Source: a bacterium
Lineage (GTDB): Bacteria > Planctomycetota > Planctomycetia > Pirellulales > Pirellulaceae
NCBI GenBank assembly: GCA_024743355.1
Contig: JANSWS010000003.1
Span: 1-61,166, forward strand
Direction of reading: 5' to 3'
DNA length: 61,166 nt
Part shown: in pieces, positions 54,812 through 61,166 of the stretch
How positions within the stretch are numbered: the stretch's first letter is position 1
Layout of the letters: each line of letters starts with the position of its first letter
The notes under the pieces: model-generated
Told to the model about the DNA's origin: nothing
The model's input: only the letters and a program-made list of their open reading frames with translations
Database searches by the model: none
Made by a program: the position numbers and the translations under genes

Positions 54812-57279
54812 TTTTCTCTTCTCAACGCTTCAAGGGGACTTAGAACGCGACCATCGTCAGAGCGATGCAGTTTGCCGGGTTCCGCAATCATCAACGGAAC
54901 CTGAGACTCGACTACGAAACTAACGGGAGTCGAATTCCACTTGCCCGACAGGCGGCACTGAATTCCAGAAAACGTTCCCAGCGGCGCGTCTGCGGGGACG
55001 TTCAACTCGAAAGACAACTCATCCGCGGATGATTCGAAGCTAACGGGGCCGGTGGTGACACGATTGGGCAAGCCTTCCAGCGTTGCGGTGAACTGCTCAG
55101 GCACCTCATCATCGAAGCCCAGCTTGCAACGTACCGTCACCTGCTGCCCCTGTTCAGCTGCCAGGCCATCAAAGTCACCGGTTATGGGACACTCGCCAAC
55201 TTGCAGATCGATCATCCGTGAGGCTACCAGCCGATCTTTGAGGTAGCTCCAATCACGCGGTTCGTTGGCCGCACTATTCCGGCTGTTTGATCCGGTATCG
55301 AGTGATCCTCGTGAGCGAGTGCTGATCAACTGCACCTGCGCGGTGGCAGCCAATTTGAATTCTCCGAGCTTCGCATCCGGTTCTGCGTGGAGGCGGTAAA
55401 CCACTTCGTTGGAGCCTGGCTCGATCACGGCAAAAGGTTCGGCGAAACAACCATCAGGCAGAAATGGGAATTCGATGCGTACAGCACCGTCGAAGCCTTC
55501 GTTGCGTTCCATGCGCACCGTCAGATCGATGCTACCGCCGACCGCCAATTTCGCCTCAGGCTGACTCACATCGATTGAAAATGGGACAGGCGGTGTTACC
55601 GATATCGCCAAGCGGTCCACGCTTGCACCTTCATAGAGCCGATCCGCAGATTCGGCAATCAAGTCCACAACCTGTCGGAATTGGCCCTCGATCACCCGTC
55701 CGTCAATGCTGGCCACAGGGGTGAGAGTAACCAGCCGTCCGGAGAGCTCCGCATCGGGTGCTGCCTCGACAATTGCCAGTGCCCAGAAATCGTCAGGTCC
55801 GATCAAGATGGGAGACGCATGCACCCCCGCAGGTAGATCCACGAAGCTGATTTGTGCGGTCGTGTCGGAGTAGTCGCCCGCAGCTAAATTCTCGCGGAGG
55901 ATGCCGATCCTTGCCAAGGTACGGTTGCCCTGCGGCACCGAGATCGTTTGTTGCTTTTGCGATAGTCGATCCGGTCGTGGAAGAAACGCTGTTAGTTGGG
56001 GCGCAACCTGCGTTACTTCGATGCGGTAGACCGCATTCGTGCTTCCGCGCCCAAGCTTGTCGCGAACGGACACAAAATAGGATCCCGAATAGGGAGCTGT
56101 AAACTCAATTCGGCTGTCTTGAGATCCCCAATCGTCGTTTTGGGCGAGCAGCTGTCCGCCCGAGGAATGCAACTCTAGGTACGTGTCTGCAGGCGAGCCG
56201 ATTTGCTCGGCAAACACTTGCAGCCGCAGTGCTTGCCCTTGACTTGCTTCGAGACCAAACACGTCCACATCTCGATCGGTTTGAAGAATTCCGTTGAAGG
56301 CGATTGGAATCGCGGCGGTGCCTACGGTGTGCTCGAAGCTATCGTTGGGTTCATTCTCCAAAACGTTCGGAAAGGAACTGAGCCGAAAAGGAACGCAGGA
56401 AGCGGACTTCCCAAATTCATCCTGGACGAAAAGCTGGAATCCGTCTGCGATTTGGGGGAGTTTCACCTGCTGAGATTTAAATTCAGCCGAGACTTCTGTC
56501 GCCGATTTCCATTGCACCTCCAAAGTAGTTCCCAGCTGGCCACCTGCGGGATAGGCTAAGCCAGCAGGTGGAAAATGACCGACATGCAATGCGTAATAAC
56601 TCGAAGGACTCCCGGAGTAATTGGTCTCGCGAACTTCAACGACATATCGCCCCGATTTCTCAGCGACGAAACTGGCGGTTGGATCCTGCCGTAGCAGCGG
56701 ACCATCGTCCTGGATTGCCAGTTGTTCGCCTTCAGGGCCCACAATGGAGAGAATGGTATCTAGCATTTGACCGCCTAAACGAATTGCGTCGACCTCCACG
56801 GTCAGTCGCTGACCGCGCGTCAGCTCGATTGCATAGCGGTCATATTCTCCTTCGTTTAGGACACCGAGTATTGTTCGCGGTAACGCGGATAACTCCACGA
56901 TCTCATCGACCGAATCCCGTTCGCCCTCAGGCTGAACGGGAAACGGTGCAACTCGAAGCGAGCGTAATTCAGAAAACCCTTCCTCGCCCAGCAAGCGAAA
57001 AGCATGACTGGTGATCGCACAATCCGAATCGACTGCAAGCGTGGCGGTCAAGGAATACTCGTCCTCGACTTGAACATTCATGCATCGGATCCCAGGCTGG
57101 TAGAACACCAGCTCTCGAGCACCGATGAAGCCAGAGCCAATAATCTGCAGTTCAACCTGCTGACCGCGCGCGAGCACCATGGGGGTCGCGCTCTCTACGG
57201 ATGGTTCCGAGCCTATGCAGCAAGTCATTGCCAGCCAGCTGACCCACAGCGTCAATGGAATTTGTTTTGGAATAGTCAG
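54808..57279 (-). CDS. PPC-domain exported protein, probable CTG start
   Basis: About 823 residues. The frame is open to ATG 57336, but that ATG lies inside the preceding gene with no ribosome-binding site. AAAGGAGAC stands six bases before CTG 57279, which gives TIPKQIPLTLWVSWLAMTCCIG, a good signal peptide. PPC (bacterial pre-peptidase C-terminal) beta domains are visible near 141-234 (NEGEYDRYAIELTRGQRLTV ... GRYVVEVRETNYSG) and near 320-425 (DRDVDVFGLEASQGQALRLQV ... SGSYFVSVRDKLGRGS). Additional Ig-like beta domains precede and follow them. Such proteins accompany DUF1549/DUF1553 genes in planctomycetes. Peptidase activity is not indicated. The stop overlaps the next start (ATGA). Confidence 0.83.
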   Translation of the reverse strand: MTIPKQIPLTLWVSWLAMTCCIGSEPSVESATPMVLARGQQVELQIIGSGFIGARELVFYQPGIRCMNVQVEDEYSLTATLAVDSDCAITSHAFRLLGEEGFSELRSLRVAPFPVQPEGERDSVDEIVELSALPRTILGVLNEGEYDRYAIELTRGQRLTVEVDAIRLGGQMLDTILSIVGPEGEQLAIQDDGPLLRQDPTASFVAEKSGRYVVEVRETNYSGSPSSYYALHVGHFPPAGLAYPAGGQLGTTLEVQWKSATEVSAEFKSQQVKLPQIADGFQLFVQDEFGKSASCVPFRLSSFPNVLENEPNDSFEHTVGTAAIPIAFNGILQTDRDVDVFGLEASQGQALRLQVFAEQIGSPADTYLELHSSGGQLLAQNDDWGSQDSRIEFTAPYSGSYFVSVRDKLGRGSTNAVYRIEVTQVAPQLTAFLPRPDRLSQKQQTISVPQGNRTLARIGILRENLAAGDYSDTTAQISFVDLPAGVHASPILIGPDDFWALAIVEAAPDAELSGRLVTLTPVASIDGRVIEGQFRQVVDLIAESADRLYEGASVDRLAISVTPPVPFSIDVSQPEAKLAVGGSIDLTVRMERNEGFDGAVRIEFPFLPDGCFAEPFAVIEPGSNEVVYRLHAEPDAKLGEFKLAATAQVQLISTRSRGSLDTGSNSRNSAANEPRDWSYLKDRLVASRMIDLQVGECPITGDFDGLAAEQGQQVTVRCKLGFDDEVPEQFTATLEGLPNRVTTGPVSFESSADELSFELNVPADAPLGTFSGIQCRLSGKWNSTPVSFVVESQVPLMIAEPGKLHRSDDGRVLSPLEALRREK

Positions 57280-57310
57280 AGGATGTCTCCTTTGTGTTTC
57301 ACCACTCGGA

Positions 57311-58675
57311 TTAGGCCAGCAGTTCTTGAACGACATTGCCGTTCATAACAATGGCCTGCGGCCGATCACCAGGTGACATCAGTTGTTCTCTGGCATCGAT
57401 GCCCAACAGGTAGTACAGAGTATGTGCATAGTCTTCCACGCTGAGTGGTTGATCCGCGGGCTCTGCGGCTAGCGAGTCGGAAGCACCATGAACGTAACCG
57501 CGTTTGATACCACCTCCGGCCATCACGATGCTAAACACCCGAGGCCAATGGTCACGCCCACCACCGGCGTTGATTCGAGGCGTTCGGCCGAATTCGCTGG
57601 TGAGCAGAACAAGAGTCGAATCTAACAGACCGCGTTGATCGAGATCGGTAATCAGGCCAGCAAAGGCGCGATCCAAATCGGGCAGCTGGGTTTCGATACC
57701 GCGATAGTGATAAGCGTGGGTATCCCAGGCGCCGTAGGTCACGGTCACGAAGCGAGTCCCGGCTTCAACCAGTCGGCGAGCGATCAAGAAGCTGGCGCCG
57801 GCGCGAGGCCGCAATACAGGTCCCCAAGCTTCCATACCGTAGAGCTGCTTGGTCGATTCACTTTCGCCATCCAGACTAAATGCTTCCTTGGATTCCTTAG
57901 AAGCAAGCAAGTCATAAGCGCGTCCATAGAATGCATTCATCGTATCCAGCTTGTCATCCCGCTCGGCGCTGGCAAAGTGCTGATCGACCAGCGTTTTCCA
58001 TGACTTTCGCCGTTCAAACCGCTGTTCATCAATTCCTTCCGGCAGGCTTAAATCGCGCACCTGGAATCCGCTTCGCGCGGGGTCTCCTCCCAAGGCGAAG
58101 GGGCCGTAGGCGTTACTGAGGTAGCCGCTGCCCAGGAATTGGCTTCTCTGCGTCGGTACGACGACGTAGGGCGGCATGGAACCCCGAGGTCCCAGTTCAT
58201 GCGCTACGACGCTGCCCATGCTTGGGTAGACCAGCGCGGGACTCGGCCGGTAACCGGTAAACATACTGTGCTCGCCACGGCTGTGGTCAACCTCCGTGTG
58301 TGTCATACTGCGGACCACCGTAATCTTGTCGGCAACTTTGGCCGAAGATTGCATGTGACTGCTGAATAGTACGCCGGGGACCTTCGTGTGGAGCGTCCCA
58401 AGGATGCCGCGATATTCTGAGGGTGCATCCGGTTTGGGATCGAAGCTATCCATGTGGGCGAAACCGCCCTGCAAATAGATGTGAATGACGCTCTTGGCTT
58501 TAGGCTCAATAGCGGCTGCTCCAGCCTGGGCGCGGAGTTCGAAATAGTTGCCCAGGGTAAGCCCCAAACCACCAAGCCAGCCGACCCGAAGCATGTCGCG
58601 TCGCCGAGGACGAAAATGGGAAGGGTCCGAATGCCATGTTCCGGCCGGGTGCTTGGACTTTTGATTGAGATGCAT
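57311..58675 (-). CDS. DUF1501 exported protein (alkaline-phosphatase/sulfatase-like superfamily)
   Basis: 454 residues with a twin-arginine-like leader (RPRRRDMLRVGWLGGLGLTLG), so export in folded form is likely. DUF1501 signatures run through the chain: KSVIHIYLQGGFAHMDSFDPKPDAP, TVVRSMTHTEVDHSRGEHSMFTGYRPSP, TRFVTVTYGAWDTHAYHY, STLVLLTSEFGRTPRINAGGGRDHWPRVF and GGGIKRGYVHGASD. These resemble the metal-ligand loops of the alkaline phosphatase superfamily, but no activity has been proved for the family. DUF1501 genes usually sit beside DUF1549/DUF1553 genes. Here a PPC gene lies between them. Confidence 0.94.
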   Translation of the reverse strand: MHLNQKSKHPAGTWHSDPSHFRPRRRDMLRVGWLGGLGLTLGNYFELRAQAGAAAIEPKAKSVIHIYLQGGFAHMDSFDPKPDAPSEYRGILGTLHTKVPGVLFSSHMQSSAKVADKITVVRSMTHTEVDHSRGEHSMFTGYRPSPALVYPSMGSVVAHELGPRGSMPPYVVVPTQRSQFLGSGYLSNAYGPFALGGDPARSGFQVRDLSLPEGIDEQRFERRKSWKTLVDQHFASAERDDKLDTMNAFYGRAYDLLASKESKEAFSLDGESESTKQLYGMEAWGPVLRPRAGASFLIARRLVEAGTRFVTVTYGAWDTHAYHYRGIETQLPDLDRAFAGLITDLDQRGLLDSTLVLLTSEFGRTPRINAGGGRDHWPRVFSIVMAGGGIKRGYVHGASDSLAAEPADQPLSVEDYAHTLYYLLGIDAREQLMSPGDRPQAIVMNGNVVQELLA

Positions 58676-58750
58676 TGGCTTCCCTTCAAATAAAAACGAG
58701 AACCGACGAAGACAAATTGTTAGGTTGTAAAACTTTGAGCGGCAGGATAA

Positions 58751-59482
58751 CTAACGCGCAGAATCCGGTTCGACTTGGGTGATCGGGCTGCGAGAAAGCA
58801 ATGTCGGTGCTGCGGACGCAGCAGGCACAAATCTCACCGTCAATCTGGGTCTCTGTTCGACCTTCTCAAATTCGGACGCATAAAAATCCCAGCCATTTCC
58901 ACCGGTATTCAAGAAGACCCATCCATAATTGGGGCTCCCGTGAACCCATAACTGGACGGTGTCCGTGACATCGAAAATGGCCCCCGATGAACTGGCCGCT
59001 ATCTTTCCGAAAGTAAAGCCATCCTTATGCCGCGAGGCCTCCAAGCCGTCCGCCGATACGCCTGCGATCATGCTGTCCCACGTTGCGGCCTTGCCAAAGG
59101 GAACCAGCATGCGGTGCAAGTTAACCGTGGTACCTTGGTCAAACGCACTGACGATGAGCTTTGCCGAAACGATGGTCGACCCTGGTGGTATCTGCCCTTC
59201 GCCACTACCAATAATTCCGTCGAACCGCATCAGAACCTGGCTTTCACCGCCATCGTTGTTGGCATCGCTGGATGCGTTCGGGTTTGCATTCAAGATGGTT
59301 TTCGTGGCTAAAGCCCAGATTTCCGTATCGACAGTTCCTGAATAGCCATGAATGCCTTGTTGGAACGAGACTTCCACTTCCTGACCGTTCGAACATTTCG
59401 TGGACTGTCCAAGCGTGGCCCCCACAAGGCAAAGGATGGCCCACAGCGGCTGAAACAGGTGAACAAGACGACGACGCAACAT
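58751..59482 (-). CDS. Exported DNRLRE-domain protein
   Basis: About 243 residues from ATG 59482; 59503 is a longer option. A signal peptide (LRRRLVHLFQPLWAILCLVGATLGQS) precedes a DNRLRE-type beta domain, recognisable from SQVLMRFDGIIGSGEGQIPPGSTIVSAKLIVSAFDQGTTVNLHRML, AATWDSM, FDVTDTVQLWVHG and GWVFLNTGGNGWDFYASEF. Such domains are found in bacterial surface and secreted proteins and probably stabilise or bind, without known catalysis. It lies between the DUF1501 and PhoX-like genes, 75 bases from the former, in a single-strand run. Confidence 0.83.
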   Translation of the reverse strand: MLRRRLVHLFQPLWAILCLVGATLGQSTKCSNGQEVEVSFQQGIHGYSGTVDTEIWALATKTILNANPNASSDANNDGGESQVLMRFDGIIGSGEGQIPPGSTIVSAKLIVSAFDQGTTVNLHRMLVPFGKAATWDSMIAGVSADGLEASRHKDGFTFGKIAASSSGAIFDVTDTVQLWVHGSPNYGWVFLNTGGNGWDFYASEFEKVEQRPRLTVRFVPAASAAPTLLSRSPITQVEPDSAR

Positions 59483-59610
59483 GAAGCAATCTCCGATCTG
59501 CAAGTCTTGGCAAAAATGTTTTCAACGTATTTCTTTTGGAGACCGGCTCTTCGCGAAGCGACGCTGCCGAGAATGAGTAGTCAAAGGTCAATGAGTAAGA
59601 GGATTGACAG

Positions 59611-60981
59611 CTATACCGCCTTCCAGGGACCGGTAATGGCGAGAGTCACTCCCGGGGTTTGAATGTTGACGAACAGCCATTGTCCGTCCTTCGAAAAGGT
59701 TGCTCCGGCCAACTCGCTGCCGCGGAAATCTCCGGAATGTCCGAACATGCCATTAAGGCGCAGGTTGTTCTCGGCAAAGGGACTGAGCTTTCCATCCGGA
59801 GTGAGCAGCTGCAGCCGCTGCGGAACATAATCGCCATCTTCACAGAGCAAGATGTCGCCACGAATGCTGACACACATGTTGTCCGGCATGTCGAGCACTT
59901 CGGAACTGGGCGATTCGAAAAGCAGCCTCAGTTGCTCTTGCTTCGGATCGTATTGCCAGACTTGTCCTGCTTCCGCATCGCCACCGCTGGTTGCCGTGAT
60001 GAATACTTTGCCATCGTGAATGGCCACACCTTCCAGACGGGCGAAGGTCAGACCGCCCCGCTCACGACCTTGTTGAAATACGCCGAGTCCATCTTGGGTT
60101 CCGGGGCTGTGAGCTCGCAGCCGATCGGGAATATCAACCCAGCTCACATCAAACACGCTGCCCTGGGCAACACCTTTGCGGACATCAAGAGCCTGGCGAG
60201 CACACAGCATTTGGAAACGTCCGCTGCCCAAGTCTGACTTGCGCTCAGGAAGAAAACGGTAGAGTCCCGCCGTTCCGGCATCCTCAGTGAGATAGACGAT
60301 GTGGGTCTCTGGATCCACGGCAACGGCTTCGTGGACAAATCGCCCCAGCGACAGGAGTGGCTTGGGATTCAGTTGTCCTGCTACAGGGACTTCAAAGACG
60401 TAACCATGCGATTTCTGCAGCGGGTTGGTGTCCATGTCGTCGAGTTTCGTTTCGGGACCAACCACAGTCTCTTCACAGCTGAGCCAAGTGTTCCAAGGCG
60501 TAGCACCGCCCGCGCAGTTCTTCACGGTGCCGGCCAAGCTCGGCCTCGAGTCGATAAACACTTCCTTCTTGCGATCGAAAACAAGATTGGTACAACCGCC
60601 GGCGGCAAAACCATCGTAGGCGTGATGCTTCCAGAAAGCGCTACCGGGCGAGCCGATCTCGTGGTTGCGACAAAGAACAATCTGGTCGTCCATTTCGGAA
60701 ATGACAGCCATCCCGTCATGGGCCCCCGGCGTTGGTTCTCCGGTACTCATGGGTTGATTTGTCCAACCGTAGGACCAATAGCGAAAACCCTCGGGTAGCC
60801 TGAGCAGAGACTCGCCTGTGGTTTGATCGGGCGTTTCAACCAGTTCGCCGTAGAGGTTCGCCAGAGACGATTCGGCGAAGGCTAGCCTACCGGAGAGTTC
60901 GCTGAAAGCAGATCCGATGGCCGCGGCAGTGGCGCTTGCGGAAAGCTTGGTCAAGAACGAACGACGATGCTGGTCTGACAT
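59611..60981 (-). CDS. PhoX/DUF839-family exported phosphatase-like protein
   Basis: 456 residues with a twin-arginine leader (QHRRSFLTKLSASATAAAIGSAFS). PhoX-family text is clear: RLPEGFRYWSYGWTN, PGAHDGMAVI, LCRNHEIGSPGS, GGCTNLVFD, GATPWNTWLSCEETV, HGYVFEVP, GRFVHEAVAVDPETHIVYLTEDAG and GGLTFARLEGVAIHDG. Characterised PhoX enzymes are periplasmic calcium/iron-dependent alkaline phosphatases; several planctomycete members are uncharacterised, so the activity is probable, not certain. The start at 60981 has AGGAGAAATAGAACT upstream, a good ribosome-binding site. Only 13 bases separate it from the truncated gene at the right edge. Confidence 0.92.
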   Translation of the reverse strand: MSDQHRRSFLTKLSASATAAAIGSAFSELSGRLAFAESSLANLYGELVETPDQTTGESLLRLPEGFRYWSYGWTNQPMSTGEPTPGAHDGMAVISEMDDQIVLCRNHEIGSPGSAFWKHHAYDGFAAGGCTNLVFDRKKEVFIDSRPSLAGTVKNCAGGATPWNTWLSCEETVVGPETKLDDMDTNPLQKSHGYVFEVPVAGQLNPKPLLSLGRFVHEAVAVDPETHIVYLTEDAGTAGLYRFLPERKSDLGSGRFQMLCARQALDVRKGVAQGSVFDVSWVDIPDRLRAHSPGTQDGLGVFQQGRERGGLTFARLEGVAIHDGKVFITATSGGDAEAGQVWQYDPKQEQLRLLFESPSSEVLDMPDNMCVSIRGDILLCEDGDYVPQRLQLLTPDGKLSPFAENNLRLNGMFGHSGDFRGSELAGATFSKDGQWLFVNIQTPGVTLAITGPWKAV

Positions 60982-60994
60982 AGTTCTATTTCTC

Positions 60995-61166
60995 CTAGTA
61001 TTCAGCTGACACTTTGGTATCCGTAGCCGTCCCCTGTGAATCTAATGGCTTAGACTTTTCCCTGGTCATGGTGTAGGTCGCAGCGTCATCGTCCAGCGAA
61101 ACGGATTGTTTGGACATGAATTTCAATTCTGGAATGTCGACATGAGCCCGCCACTGGTCGATTGGC
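60995..61166 (-). CDS. C-terminal fragment of an unidentified gene, cut by the window edge
   Basis: Fifty-six codons and the stop TAG (60995-60997) are visible in the frame that starts at 61165. The readable end is polar and charged (LKFMSKQSVSLDDDAATYTM, then TREKSKPLDS), without a membrane helix. The gene precedes the PhoX-like gene by 13 bases, so it heads or continues the same transcript. Product not recognisable from this part. Confidence 0.7.
   Translation of the reverse strand, partial: PIDQWRAHVDIPELKFMSKQSVSLDDDAATYTMTREKSKPLDSQGTATDTKVSAEY

Overview
The window reads as chromosomal DNA of a planctomycete, most likely of the Pirellulaceae. This is inferred from the gene families, not from a marker gene: DUF1549/DUF1553 cytochrome proteins, DUF1501, DUF1559 pseudopilin-like proteins, a type I sulfatase, PQQ-like propellers, a DNRLRE protein, and an N-terminal patch resembling the planctomycete LEPR motif. 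I found no rRNA, tRNA, CRISPR array, transposase or phage gene. Both edges cut genes.

Layout. 1-2731: 3'-truncated DUF1549/DUF1553 protein (minus). 2996-5236: a GspE-like ATPase and a GspF-like platform protein (minus). 5313-7170: an HD hydrolase and a secreted lactonase-fold propeller (minus). 7422-12390: a tightly overlapping plus-strand operon of two GspF paralogues, three minor-pseudopilin-like proteins and a DUF1559 pseudopilin, followed by a small membrane protein that may start at ATT. 13044-14069: DUF3500 protein (minus). 14350-19856: an arginine succinyltransferase (AST) catabolic operon in the enterobacterial order astC-A-D-B, without astE. 20142-27153: a secreted/membrane protein, an ABC-2 ATPase, its permease and a HEAT-repeat protein. 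27172-29079: sulfatase (minus). 29523-30893: exported cyclophilin and hisA, convergent. 31274-34337: MacB-type permease and MacA-type adaptor without an ATPase. 34807-36105: a prepilin-peptidase-like protein that seems to lack both catalytic aspartates. 36448-37914: class II photolyase. 38079-45570: a four-gene envelope cluster (giant coiled-coil membrane protein, Q/P/S-rich secreted protein, terpene-cyclase-like repeat protein, beta-rich secreted protein). 45705-47018: NPCBM-like protein. 47034-61166: a long minus-strand run of exported proteins (carboxypeptidase-regulatory-like, PQQ-like propeller, cytochrome-WD40 fusion, DUF1549/DUF1553, PPC-domain, DUF1501, DNRLRE, PhoX/DUF839, and a truncated last gene).

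How they work together. The GspE/F pair and the F-F-I-J-K-DUF1559 operon look like two halves of one type II secretion or pseudopilus machine. The secretin, alignment proteins and a clearly active leader peptidase are not in the window. The AST genes would convert arginine to succinylglutamate. The PPC, DUF1549/DUF1553, cytochrome-WD40 and DUF1501 run is a typical planctomycete secretome block of unknown biochemical role.

Intergenic DNA is rich in short palindromic or MITE-like elements. Two different elements occur twice in the window, and several more single copies have clean terminal inverted repeats. The points I would follow first are the apparently inactive leader peptidase, the divided pseudopilus system, the two non-canonical start codons (ATT, CTG), the planctomycete AST operon and the repeat families.
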